This document shows, in pieces, positions 52,063 to 61,617 of a DNA stretch of 64,000 bases (the first letter of the stretch is position 1; the number at the start of each line of letters is the position of its first letter). Origin of the DNA: DATFTF01 sp963825175. Lineage in GTDB: Bacteria > Acidobacteriota > Thermoanaerobaculia > UBA5066 > Gp7-AA6. The notes under the pieces were generated by a model. That model searched no databases, was not told the origin of the DNA, and was given only the letters and a program-made list of their open reading frames with translations. The position numbers were made by a program, and so were the translations under genes. The stretch covers positions 186,001 to 250,000 of the forward strand of contig CAWGSA010000004.1 of assembly GCA_963825175.1 (NCBI GenBank), in the 5' to 3' direction.

Positions 52063-55000
52063 CTAGGCCTGGAAACCAGACTCCGCCCACCGGGCGAACA
52101 CCTCGGTCCACGACTGCGGCCAGGCCCCGTCGCACGGCATGGTGCCGTCGCGCAGCCGCTGCAGGATCTCGGTGGCGTGCTGCCGCACCTCGTCGCGGGA
52201 CCACAGGTCGAACACGAACCGCATGGACGTCCGGTCCCGCTCGCGGAAAAGCGGCCGTATGTGCGCCTCGAACCCCACCGTCTCATCCGGCCCGGGCAGC
52301 GTAACGCTCGGCTGGGCGACAGCGGTATCGGCCTGCTCCCCGGATGTATCCGGCCGTCCGCCTGGGCCCCAATCCCAGCTCGGCACGTCCCCGGCGGCGC
52401 CGGCCGGGGCCCGCGACGCGAAGTCAAGGAAGCCGGTCAGCGCCGCGCGGAACGCCGGGTCGTCCGGCAGGCCGGCCTGGTCAGCCGCCCTTGCCGCCAG
52501 CGCGGCCCAGCGCGCCCGCTGCGCGGGGCTGAGGTCCCGGCCTGCCAGCGCCGTCGCGCCGTCCCGCTGCGGCCCGCCGAACGCCTCCGCCAGCCAGGCC
52601 GCCTCGCGCTGCGGAGCGTCCGGCGGCAGGTCAGCGAACGCGGGTGCGAGCAGGTCGTCGGAGGGCAGCAGGGTCTCGTAAAGCAGCTGGGTCATCCGGG
52701 TCAGCGCGGGCAGCCCGCCGGCCCACTCGAACAGCGCGGGATCGGCCGGGCGAACCGGATCGCGGAACTGCACGTACCAGTGCATGCCGCTGCAGAACGG
52801 CTTGTTCCGCGAGTGTCCGCACCGGCAGAGCGCGTAGTGCTCCCGCGACGACCCCGAAGCCCGTGGCACCTGCTCTCCGGCAGCGTCCGCCAGCGGGATC
52901 CCGCCGGTCACCCGGTACGGCCCGTCCAGCGAGACCTCGATCGCCTGCTCGCGGCGGCCGTGCCAATCGGCCAGGTCACGGGCTTCGGTATCGTCGAACG
53001 CCAGGCTCAGCGCCCCGGACGGGCAGTCGCGCACCGCCCGGATGATCTCGTCCATCCGGCCGCCGCTCGGCGCGACGAACGGCTCAGCGTCGGTCCGGAA
53101 CACCGTCGGCAGCCGGTCGCTGCAGAACCCGGAGTGCTGGCAGATGCCCCGGTTGTCGAAGATCGTCACTTGCACCCCGGGGTAGGTGTCCCGGCGATCC
53201 GCGACCCGCTTGGGGTCCTTGGCGCCGCTGAACCCGCTCCGCGCGTGCGATCCGTCGCAGAACGGCTTGTCGCCCGACTGCCCGCACCGGCAGAGCGCCA
53301 GCTGCGGCGGCACCCGCAGCGGCTCGCCAAGGTACGAGCGCACTATGGCGGCGTTGGTGACCAGATACGGGCCGTTCTCCGCGACCACGATCCGCGGCCG
53401 CAGCCCGCGCTGCAGTTCCGCGAGCTCCGCGGCCGGCGCGGCGGCGTCCGGCGCCAGGTCTATGGCGACCCGCTGCAGCGCCGCGACTGCCTCGAGCAGC
53501 TCCGGTGGTGCCGTGTCCGCCAGCTGCACGCTCAGCCGGGTCGCGTCCGTCGCGACGCGGCGCGCTAGCTCCGGCATGGTCCCGCCCTCCGCCCGGGGCT
53601 CCGGCACCGGTGGCGCGCCCGCCGCTGGTTCCCGGCCGAGGCGGTCGGCGAGCGGTCGCAGCACGCTGTCGGTTATGCGCGCCGCCGCAGTCGCTTCCGC
53701 CGCTGATCTTCCTGAACGGCCGGTGTGTTCCAGCACAAGGTAGGCGGCTCTCGCGACGTCGGCGAGCGCCGCGGAGACATGATCGCCGGAAGAGACGGCA
53801 GCGCACGTTCGGTAAAAGGCGAGGGCGCGGCCGAGGATCGCGGAAAGCTCCTCGCCCGCCGCGGCCGGAGCCGGGACCGGACGGGAGGGCAGGTGCGCGG
53901 CGAGGGAGCTGGCGATGCCGGCCAGCGAAGCGCGGACCTCGGCCAGCTTCCCGGCGACCTCAGGGGCGCTGCCGGCGCCGGACGGTTCGCAGAACGCCGC
54001 GGCCGCCTCGAGCCGCTCAGCCAGCAGTACCCAGGCCGCCTCCCGGTGGGGGAGTACGTAGTCGCTCTCGTAGAAGAGCTCGAAGCTCGGGCCGGCGGTC
54101 TGGCCGGGGTACTCCGGGCCCGCGGGCAGCCCGGTGATGACGTCGCCGAGCGGCTTTATCGCCTGCACCATCAGCGCGTAGGTCCCGTCGGCGAGCACCC
54201 TGAGCTGGACATCGGTCTCCTCGGTGTGCGCGAAGAAACGCTGCAGCATCAGCAGCAGGATTTCGTAGCAGACGTTGAACAGGTCCATCACGCGCTGCGC
54301 GAGCGGGTCGGTGACCAGCGGCACGTCCGGGTCGCGCTCGCTGGGGCGGACGTTCAGCGGCAGCACTGGGCGCACCGGGTCGAAGCCGCGGTCGGCCTCG
54401 CGGAGCTGCTCGAACTCGTCGAGGATCTCGACGAACTGCCCGAAGTGCGCGTTCCGCCAGTCTCCGCGCGGCCCCTCGCCCTGCTCGAGGATCTCGCCTA
54501 TCGCCCGCCGCGCGGACGCCACGTCCGTCACCGGGACCAGTTCCGGCCAGCCGAAGTACCGCTGCGTGGCCTGGGCGCGCGGCGGGCCGACGAACAGCCA
54601 CCGCTCGCCGTACTTCTCCGCCAGGCGCTCGATGCCGGCCTCGATCGACCGGTACAGGTGACCGACGGTCGCGAAGTCCTGTGCGTGCGGCGCGATGTCG
54701 CCCGGCCGCATCGCCGGCGCCGCCCGGCTGAAGGCGGCCAGCCCGGGCGCGTCGTGCAGCGCCATGCCCTCCGGGCGCTCGAGGAACATGAAATGCCGCA
54801 GCGCCGCCTCGCCGAACGGCAGCAGCGTCAGGTGCACCCCGGCCGGATAGTGGCTGGCGGGCTGCGGGAAGTTCGGCCGTGACAGGTGCGGTGCCGCCCC
54901 TATCGCGGACAGCAGGTTCTGCACCAGTGCCAGGTGCAGCATCTCCTGGGCCGCGACATGCGATATCTGCTTGCGCCAGCGCCGGACCGTCGCGGCCTGG

Positions 55001-55236
55001 TCCTCCGTAAGGCCCTCGTCGGGGCGCTCCTTCAGGGAGAAGGCCGCGAACAGGTACTGGCACATGATCCCGTGCTCGAGCTCCGCCGCCTCGCACAGCA
55101 TGTAGATCAGCGCCTCGCGGTGCTCGATGACGAACGGGGCCTCCGGCGGCGCCAGGCCGCCGCGAGTAGCGATCACCCGGGCGAGCCTGCCGGGCAGCGC
55201 CTGCTGTCCTTGCTGTTCTTCGGCGTTCTCGGTCAT
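52063..55236 (-). CDS. Ferritin-like / CDGSH / 4Fe-4S / CDGSH / degenerate globin fusion protein
   Basis: 1057 residues, intact. Domains: VioB-type ferritin-like diiron region (about 30-410, AELEHGIMCQY and AAQEMLHLALV), helical spacer (410-610), CDGSH 2Fe-2S (CRCGQSGDKPFCDGSH, C649/C651/C660/H664), divergent Fer4 cluster (C699, C705, C738 with CPSGAL), second CDGSH (CRCGHSRNKPFCSGMH, C804/C806/C815/H819, Asp replaced by Ser), truncated group-II globin (about 835-960, GGLPALTRMTQLLYETLLPS), and a C-terminal module (985-1057, FEAHIRPLFRERDRTSMRF). The globin lacks an evident proximal His. Predicts a soluble multi-centre redox or oxygen/iron-handling protein. Divergent from LysR by 44 bases. 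Confidence 0.85.
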   Translation of the reverse strand: MTENAEEQQGQQALPGRLARVIATRGGLAPPEAPFVIEHREALIYMLCEAAELEHGIMCQYLFAAFSLKERPDEGLTEDQAATVRRWRKQISHVAAQEMLHLALVQNLLSAIGAAPHLSRPNFPQPASHYPAGVHLTLLPFGEAALRHFMFLERPEGMALHDAPGLAAFSRAAPAMRPGDIAPHAQDFATVGHLYRSIEAGIERLAEKYGERWLFVGPPRAQATQRYFGWPELVPVTDVASARRAIGEILEQGEGPRGDWRNAHFGQFVEILDEFEQLREADRGFDPVRPVLPLNVRPSERDPDVPLVTDPLAQRVMDLFNVCYEILLLMLQRFFAHTEETDVQLRVLADGTYALMVQAIKPLGDVITGLPAGPEYPGQTAGPSFELFYESDYVLPHREAAWVLLAERLEAAAAFCEPSGAGSAPEVAGKLAEVRASLAGIASSLAAHLPSRPVPAPAAAGEELSAILGRALAFYRTCAAVSSGDHVSAALADVARAAYLVLEHTGRSGRSAAEATAAARITDSVLRPLADRLGREPAAGAPPVPEPRAEGGTMPELARRVATDATRLSVQLADTAPPELLEAVAALQRVAIDLAPDAAAPAAELAELQRGLRPRIVVAENGPYLVTNAAIVRSYLGEPLRVPPQLALCRCGQSGDKPFCDGSHARSGFSGAKDPKRVADRRDTYPGVQVTIFDNRGICQHSGFCSDRLPTVFRTDAEPFVAPSGGRMDEIIRAVRDCPSGALSLAFDDTEARDLADWHGRREQAIEVSLDGPYRVTGGIPLADAAGEQVPRASGSSREHYALCRCGHSRNKPFCSGMHWYVQFRDPVRPADPALFEWAGGLPALTRMTQLLYETLLPSDDLLAPAFADLPPDAPQREAAWLAEAFGGPQRDGATALAGRDLSPAQRARWAALAARAADQAGLPDDPAFRAALTGFLDFASRAPAGAAGDVPSWDWGPGGRPDTSGEQADTAVAQPSVTLPGPDETVGFEAHIRPLFRERDRTSMRFVFDLWSRDEVRQHATEILQRLRDGTMPCDGAWPQSWTEVFARWAESGFQA

Positions 55237-55280
55237 GCTTTCCTCACGATCTGGATTCCCGCGGTTAGGCTGAGCCAGCG

Positions 55281-56199
55281 ATGAATATTGAGCTGCGCCA
55301 TCTCAGGTACTTCGTCGCGGTCGCCGAGGAGGAGAGCTTTACGGCGGCGGCGCACCGCGTGCACGTCGCACAGCAGGTTCTCAGCACGCAGATCCGGCAG
55401 CTGGAAGACGCTGTGGGGGCAAGGCTGCTGGACCGGACGAACAAGGGCGCCGCGCTGACGCCAGGCCGGCGCCGCGTTCCTCACCGCCGCGCGGGAGACG
55501 CTGGCCGGCCTGGACCGCGGCGTCGCCGCCGCGCGGAATGCCGCCCGCGCGGTTGCCGGCACGCTGTCGGTCGGGCTCGGCTCCGGCTGCGAGAACGAGA
55601 CCAGAACGCGGCTGCTCAGTGATTTCGAGCGAACATACCCGGATGTCAAGGTAGGCCTGCAGATCTTCGACATGACCCAGCCGTCGGCCGGCCTGCTCGA
55701 CCACAGCAGTGACGTCGCGCTGTTGCGCCCGCCGGTGGCCGCGCCCGGGGTCGAGCTGGCCGTGGTGCGCTCGGAGCCGCGCATGTTCGTGCTTCCGGCC
55801 GGGCACCCGCTGGCGGCCCGCGGCGAGCTCAGGCTGGCCGATGTCGCCGGGCTGCCGTTCGTCACCGCGGAGCTGGCCACCGACGGATGCGAGCCGCGCG
55901 CCTGGCAGGATGAATGGCTCATCAAGCCCCGGCCCGGCGGCGACGTGCCGATCATCGGCGCCACCGCGCGGACCGTCGACGAATGGTGTGAGCACGTGGC
56001 GGCCGGGCACGGCATCGGCCTGTGTCCGGCTTCCGCGGCGAGGTTCCACGGCCGCCCGGGTGTCTGCTTTGTCCCCAGCGCAGGGCTGCCGCCCATCACG
56101 ATGTGCGTTGCCTGGCGGGCTGGCGACACCAGGCCCGCGGTACAGCATTTCGTCTCACTGGCCGCGGAATCCGGGCCGCAGCCGGATGACGCGCGGTAA
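55281..56199 (+). CDS. LysR-family regulator (one frameshift)
   Basis: ATG 55281: MNIELRHLRYFVAVAEEESFTAAAHRVHVAQQVLSTQIRQLED is a canonical LysR HTH. After a net +1 shift near 55465 the inducer domain continues (LSVGLGSGCENETRTRLL, DVALLRPPV, CEHVAAGHGIGLCPAS) to TAA at 56197-56199. The extra A in ACGCCAGGCCGG looks like the cause. Its position, divergent from the giant fusion gene, suggests it controls that gene. Confidence 0.8.
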
Positions 56200-56221
56200 C
56201 GGGACAGCACGACGCGGTTCG

Positions 56222-56665
56222 TCATCTGGCCATCCCTGCCAGGGCCGCCTCTAGAGCCGCCTCCGCGATCGCGCGATCCTCGGCCGCTGTCATCGCTCCC
56301 GCGACCCCGATCGCGCCCGCGACGTCACCGTCGGCCAGCACCGGCAGGCCGCCCGCGACCAGCGCCAGGCCTGGCCGGTTCGCGAACGAAGCGACAGCCG
56401 CGGGATCTGCCTCGATAGCCGCGAAGAAGTCGTCAGGCGGCATGCCGATGGCGGCGGCCGCATACGCCTTGTTCATCGCCGTCTGCAGGCTGACCAGCGG
56501 GGCGCCGTCCATCCGCAGAACCTCCCTGAGTACGCCGGACTCATCGACCGTCACGACAGTCACGCGCAGCCCGCCGGCTGTGGCCGCAGCCACGGCCGCG
56601 TCCACCAGGCGCCGGGACAGCTCTGCCGGAAGCGTCGGCCGCGTCGTCCACGTCGTGGTTGTCAT
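56222..56665 (-). CDS. GlcG/HbpS-family heme-binding protein
   Basis: 147 residues from ATG 56665 (GGAGG eight bases upstream). The GlcG/HbpS fold shows as LRVTVVTVDESGVLREVLRMDGAPLVSLQTAMNKAYAA and GGLPVLADGDVAGAIGVAGA. HbpS in Streptomyces binds heme and iron and modulates a redox sensor. Converges with LysR and lies close to the iron-sulfur/globin fusion, which fits a heme or iron theme. Confidence 0.85.
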   Translation of the reverse strand: MTTTTWTTRPTLPAELSRRLVDAAVAAATAGGLRVTVVTVDESGVLREVLRMDGAPLVSLQTAMNKAYAAAAIGMPPDDFFAAIEADPAAVASFANRPGLALVAGGLPVLADGDVAGAIGVAGAMTAAEDRAIAEAALEAALAGMAR

Positions 56666-56896
56666 CTGGTGTACCTCCGCCTGGTGTTCTGCGAACCATC
56701 CTCGCGGGCAATGCCGCTGGCTGGCCAACATCCCTTGCGGATGGCGCTACAGGCCACAGCTGTCACGGCACCGTAGACATGCCGTGTCCTCGGCAGCCAA
56801 ATCACAGACCAGGGTAATGGCCAGGGATTTCACGGGCGCGATACGCCCGCGCGAGGACGATCGTGAAGCTCTACCACGTGTGAAAGGGGGAACCTC

Positions 56897-57061
56897 ATGA
56901 CCTCATCTCACACCCCGGAAGGCCCCGGCTCTGCCTCGCAGCCGCCGAGCCCCTGCCCGGGTTCACCAGCCGGTTCATTAACGCGAAGGGGCTGCGCCCT
57001 CGTCGCCGAGGAGGCTCCCCAGGAGATGCTCGCCGCGCTGACCGCGTTCCTGATCCCGTAG
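56897..57061 (+). pseudogene. Alpha/beta-hydrolase relic with large internal deletion
   Basis: The 55-codon frame is ATG...TAG. Out of frame in the middle, GFTSRFINAKGLR matches the N-terminus of alpha/beta hydrolases, while the end, VAEEAPQEMLAALTAFLIP, matches their C-terminus. Everything between, including the catalytic triad, is missing. The 56,666-56,896 spacer holds no other gene I can support. Confidence 0.5.
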
Positions 57062-57090
57062 CGGGACAACCAATCCAGGAGTGGAAACTC

Positions 57091-58273
57091 ATGTCCAACG
57101 AAACTGAAGTCCGTCCCTTCCGGGTCGACATGCCCGAAGAATCGATCGCCGACCTTCGGCGGCGCATCGTCGCGACCCGCTTGCCTTCCAAGGAGCTTGT
57201 CGCCGACCGGTCGCAGGGCGTGCAGCTGGCGACGATCCAGGAGCTAGCCCGCTACTGGGCGACCGATTACGACTGGCGCGCGTGCGAGGCGAGGCTGAAC
57301 GCGCTGCCGCAGTTCACCACCGAGATCGACGGGGTGAACATCCACTTCATCCACGTGAAGTCGCGGCACGAGAACGCGCTGCCGCTGATCATGACGCACG
57401 GCTGGCCCGGGTCGGTCATCGAGCTGCTCGAGACCGTCGGCCCGCTCACCGACCCGACCGCACACGGCGGGCAAGCGGAGGACGCGTTCGACCTCGTGCT
57501 GCCGTCCATCCCCGGGTATGGCTTCTCCGGCCGAGCCGGCCGAGATCGGCTGGCACTCCGGCCGAGTTGCGCAGGCGTGGCCGGAGCTGATGCGCCGCCT
57601 GGGCTACACCCGCTACGTCGCCCAGGGCGGGGACCAGGGCGCCGCCGTCACCGACGCGATGGGCCGCCAGGCGCCCGAGGGCCTGGCCGGCATCCACATG
57701 AACTTGCTCGTGACGGCGCTGGGCGGCGGCGCCATGCCGGCGGAAACCGAGGTCGAACGCGCGGCGCTCGAGCAGACCAAGACATTCAGGGCGAGCGGCT
57801 TCGGCTACTTCCTGGAGCAGGCCACGCGGCCGCAGACGATCGGCTATGCCCTGCTGGATTCCCCCCTCGCCCTGGCGGCCTGGATGCTTGACCACGACAC
57901 CGACGCCTACTACAAGATCTCCCGCGCCTTCGTCGACGGGAAGCCGTCCGGCGGCCTCACACGGGACCACATCCTCGACAACATCACTGTGTACTGGCTA
58001 ACCGGCACCGGCGCCTCGGCGGCTCGGTCGTACTGGGAGAGCGGCCGAGCCCAGGCTCTCGCGGCCGGGCAGGCTCCTCCGGAGGTCAAGCTCCCGGTCG
58101 GCTTCACCACCTTCCCCGGCGAGATCTTCGCGGCCCCGCGCAGCTGGGTCGAGAAGTCCTACCCCAACCTCATCTACTTCAACGAGGCCGGCAGAGGAGG
58201 CCACTTCGCCGCCTGGGAAGAGCCCGAGCTCTTCGCGACCGAGATCCGAGGGGCGTTCAGCCCGCTGCGCTAA
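57091..58273 (+). CDS. Epoxide hydrolase with EHN N-terminal domain (one frameshift)
   Basis: ATG 57091 with AGGAG site. EHN domain (RPFRVDMPEESIADLRRRIVATRLP), oxyanion-loop HGWPGS, nucleophile elbow GGDQGAAV, cap region and catalytic His in GGHFAAWEEP. The frame breaks near 57530, where an extra C in TCCGGCCGAGCC splits GYGFSGEPAEIGW; removing it gives a normal protein of about 393 residues. Detoxification of epoxides or limonene/juvenile-hormone-like substrates is usual. Next to a hydrolase relic. Confidence 0.85.
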
Positions 58274-58350
58274 CGACAACCCGTTCGGGCTCCCGTGGTC
58301 ACGCTCGTGTCGGCGCCTGAACGCTTCTTGCGCAGCCGGCGGGATTGTTA

Positions 58351-58384
58351 CTCTCATTCCACTAAGCTCTTAGTGGAATGAGAG
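58351..58384. promoter_or_regulatory. 34-base near-perfect palindrome upstream of gntR
   Basis: CTCTCATTCCACTAAG-CT-CTTAGTGGAATGAGAG: 16-bp arms, two-base spacer, ending four bases before the ATG at 58389. A likely autoregulatory operator of the YtrA-type GntR regulator. Confidence 0.75.
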
Positions 58385-58388
58385 ATTG

Positions 58389-58780
58389 ATGATCGAGTTC
58401 CAGCTCGACGAGACGTCGGGCGTCGCCACCTACCTGCAGCTCGTGCAGCAGGTTCATCAGGCCCTGCGGATGGGCATGCTGGAGCCGGGGGACCGGCTGC
58501 CGACCGCTCAGCAGGTCGTCGCCAAGCTGGCCATCAACCCGAACACGGTGCACAAGGCCTACCGGGAACTGGAGCGGGAGGGACTGGTGCGCGCCCGGCC
58601 CGGGCTCGGCACGTTCGTTACCCGCTCGCCGTCCGGGACCGACCCGGCCGCGCAGGCGCGGTTCCTCGCCGAGCTGACCGACTGGCTCCGCTCGGCGCGG
58701 CGGCGGGCCTGGGGCCCGATGACATCGAGGCGATCTACCGCACCGCGTTCCGCGACTGCTTCGCCGAGGGGGTGGCGTGA
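58389..58780 (+). CDS. YtrA-subfamily GntR regulator (one frameshift)
   Basis: IEFQLDETSGVATYLQLVQQVHQALRMGMLEPGDRLPTAQQVVAKLAINPNTVHKAYRELEREGLV is the GntR winged HTH; the short helical C-terminus and the following ABC genes define the YtrA subfamily. The frame shifts near 58705 (one base apparently lost in a CGG-rich run) to GLGPDDIEAIYRTAFRDCFAEGVA and TGA 58778-58780. The stop overlaps the ATG of the ATPase (TGATG). Confidence 0.82.
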
Positions 58781-59681
58781 TGACGCCGTCATCGAGACCA
58801 GCGGGCTGGGCAAGGCCGTACCGGCGGACGTGGGCGCTGCGCGACTGCACGCTGGCCATCCCCGAAGGCCACGTGGTCGGGCTCGTCGGCCCGAACGGCG
58901 CGGGCAAGACCACCTTGCTGCGCCTGGCCGCCGGGATGCTCACGCCGACCCGCGGCACGATCACCGTCCTCGGCGAGCGCCCCGCGGCCGGGCCGGCGCA
59001 GCTGGCCCGGGTCGGCTTCGTCGCCCAGGACACCGCCGTCTACGCCAGGATGACGGTCGCCGACCATCTCCGCCTCGGTGCCTGGCTCAACCCCGGCTGG
59101 GACGACGAGCTGGCGCGGCGGCGGATCGGGCAGCTCGCCCTGGACCCGAAGCAGCGGGCCGGGTCGCTGTCCGGCGGGCAGCGGGCCCAGCTCGCCCTCA
59201 CCCTGGCGATGGCCAAGCGGCCCGAGCTGCTCATCCTCGACGAGCCGGTCGCCAGCCTGGACCCGCTGGCCCGGCGGGAGTTCCTGCAGCGGCCTGATGG
59301 AGGCGGTCGCCGAGCAGCGGCGTCAGCGTCGTGCTGTCCTCCCATCTGGTCGCTGACCTGGAACGGGTCTGCGACTACCTGGTCGTGCTCGTCGCCTCCC
59401 GGGTCCGGGTCGCCGGGGAGGTCAGCGACCTGCTGGCCTCGCATCACCGCCTGTCCGGGCCGCGCCGCGACCCCGGCACCCTCCCGGCGGGCCAGGAGGT
59501 CATCGACCGAAAGCCACACCGACAAGCAGAGCAGCCTGCTGGTCCGCACGGACGAGCCGATCCTCGACCCGGCCTGGACCGTGAAGCCGGTCAGCATGGA
59601 GGACCTGGTGCTCGGCCTACATGAGCCGGGCCGGCGACGACATGCCGGCCCGCAGTCAGCACGCTGGGAGTGGTGTCATGA
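58780..59681 (+). pseudogene. YtrB-like ABC ATPase, multiply frameshifted
   Basis: Recognisable in pieces: VIETSGLGK, RRTWALRDCTLAIPEGHVVGLVGPNGAGKTTLL (Walker A), LSGGQRAQLALTLAMAKRPELLILDEPVASLDPLARREFL (signature and Walker B), SVVLSSHLVADLERVCDYLVVL, TDKQSSLLVRTDEP. At least five shifts (near 58790, 58820, 59290, 59320, 59500). A TGA at 59679-59681 overlaps the permease ATG. As written it cannot be translated; the clean neighbouring signals suggest sequence errors rather than decay. Confidence 0.75.
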
Positions 59682-60773
59682 TCCGGCTCAGCATGCTTCA
59701 GTTCCGCACCCAGGCCGTCGACCGCGGCCGTGACGCTGGCCGCGTTCGCGGTCCTGCTCGCGGCCACCGGGCCGCACCTGGCCAGCACGTACGCCGCCGA
59801 CGGGCTCGACAGCTGCCACGGCGGCAGCTGCCTGAGCCCGGCCGCCTACTTCAGCTGCGTCGCTGGCCGCAGCCCTTACGACGTGCTTTTCCTGCTCAGC
59901 ACCGGGATCATCCTGCTGGCGCCCGCCGTCATCGGCCTGTTCTGGGGAGCGCCGCTGATCGCCCGCGAGCTGGAGACCGGGACCGCCGAGCTGGCCTGGA
60001 ACCAGTCCGTCACCCGGACCCGGTGGCTGGCCGTCAAGCTCGCCATCGGCGCCCTGGCCGCCATGGCCGTCACCGAGGCGCTGTGCCTCATGCAGACCTG
60101 GTGGGCAGTGCCGATCAGCCAGGCCGTCGCCGACGGCGCCGGCAGCGGCGTCGCCCAGAGCCGGTTCAGCCAGCTGAACTTCGCCACCCACGGCATCACC
60201 CCGCTCGGCTACGCCGCGTTCGCCTTCGCGCTCGGCGTCACCGCCGGGGCGCTGATCCGGCGCACCGTCCCGGCCATGGCCGTCACCCTGGCCATCTTCG
60301 CCGCCCTCCAGGTCGCCATGCCGCTGTGGGTCCGCCCCAACCTCGCCCCGCCCGACCACACGGTCATCCCGGTCACCTCGCTGGGGGCCGCCATCCCGTC
60401 AGAGACCGGCGCGGGCGGCACGATCTTCACGCTGTTCGCCCTCACCATCCCCGGCCAGCCCGGCGCCTGGCTCCTGTCCAGCGGACCCGTCAACGCCGCC
60501 GGGCAGCCAGTCACCACCACCCCGGCCGCCTGCACATCGGTAGAAGGCACCAGCCCGAGCCCGGGCGCGAACCAGGGCGCCAGCCCACAGGGGGCGACGA
60601 CGGGCCCCGTCGCCTTCCGTGGCTGCCTGGCCAGCCACGGCATCCGGGAGGCCATCACCTACCAGCCCGCCAGCCGCTACTGGCGCTTCCAGGCAACCGA
60701 GACGGCGATCTACCTCGCTCTGGCCCTGGCCCTGGCCGGGTACTGCTTCCGGCGGCTCCGCCGCCTTTCCTGA
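59678..60773 (+). CDS. ABC-2-type permease of the YtrA/YtrB module (one frameshift)
   Basis: ATG 59678 (MIRLSMLQFRTQA) shifts near 59715 into VTLAAFAVLLAATGPHLASTYAADGLDSC and continues intact to TGA. Six hydrophobic helices (for example LLSTGIILLAPAVIGLFWGAPLIARELETGTAELAWNQS, YAAFAFALGVTAGALIRRTVPAM) and a large extracytoplasmic loop of Pro/Thr-rich sequence near 245-300. Forms the membrane part of the ATPase/permease pair, often linked to cell-wall antibiotic response. Confidence 0.82.
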
Positions 60774-60801
60774 AAAGGGCCGCCAACGAGGCGAGCCGGG
60801 A

Positions 60802-60872
60802 TGTCCCGTGACCGTCATCCTGTCGTCGGAAACCTGGGAAAGCAGTTGCCGTGGCCGCAAGTGTCCCGTGAC
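60802..60872. repeat. Direct repeat TGTCCCGTGAC, two copies 60 bases apart
   Basis: Copies at 60802-60812 and 60862-60872 in the spacer between the permease and the next gene (60,774-61,056). No gene seen in the spacer. Confidence 0.5.
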
Positions 60873-61056
60873 AGCCAACGGCTATGCTTGTCCCGGCAGC
60901 TAACACACCTGCCTGTCTCTGAGTTGCCCTGGCCCGGCGCTGGCGGTAGCGGTTGAGGACAAGAGCGGCGTAGCCCTCGTGTGGGTTCTTCCCTTCCCAT
61001 CGTGATCACTCTGCGGTGGCTGGACGCCGGGACGAAGCCACCGGATCGAGGAAACG

Positions 61057-61611
61057 ATGGCGCACGACAAGATCAAGGCGGCTGCCCGCAGGCGCATGGC
61101 GAAGACCGGCGAGTCCTATACCGCCGCCAGGCGCCAGGTCATCACGGAGTTCCAGGCTGCCGGTGGCAACGAATCAGCCGGGGAACCGGAACGGTTCGCG
61201 ATCAGCTATGACGACATGGGCCCGATCTCCACCTGGGCCGACACCCTGCTCGGCGGCGGGCCAGCCGGAGGACGGATCGAGGTCAACGCCGGCGAACTCC
61301 GGCTGCGGATGGCCGACTTCAAGGTCGACGTGCCGCGCGCCTCCGTCCGCCGGGTCGCCCGGTCCTCACATCAGACGAGGGGAACGATCGGCGTGCATGC
61401 CAAGGGCGGCAGTTGGCTGGCGAACGGCTCGGCTGACGGCCTAGTGGAGATCGAGATCTACCCGCCCTGTCACACCGAGCGCAGCCTAAGCACCTTGTTC
61501 CGCCGGATGAAGGTCACCGAGCTGATTGTGAGCCTCGTCGATCCGGACGGCTTCATCGCCGCGGTCCAGCGTGATGGCGTTCATCCGCACACTGGCTCAT
61601 GGAAGGAATGA
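61057..61611 (+). CDS. Hypothetical protein with short arginine-rich N-terminal helix
   Basis: 184 residues. The first 35 (HDKIKAAARRRMAKTGESYTAARRQVITEF) form an amphipathic basic helix seen at the start of various actinobacterial proteins. The rest (RIEVNAGELRLRMADFKVDVPRASVRRVARS ... VEIEIYPPCHTERSLSTLF ... ELIVSLVDPDGFIAAVQ) looks like a PH-like beta domain. Function unknown. Six bases before the next small gene. Confidence 0.7.
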   Translation: MAHDKIKAAARRRMAKTGESYTAARRQVITEFQAAGGNESAGEPERFAISYDDMGPISTWADTLLGGGPAGGRIEVNAGELRLRMADFKVDVPRASVRRVARSSHQTRGTIGVHAKGGSWLANGSADGLVEIEIYPPCHTERSLSTLFRRMKVTELIVSLVDPDGFIAAVQRDGVHPHTGSWKE

Positions 61612-61617
61612 TCAGCC

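Noticed and set aside
60802..60872. Insertion-sequence ends or attachment sites
   Set aside because: Only an 11-base direct repeat, no transposase or integrase nearby.
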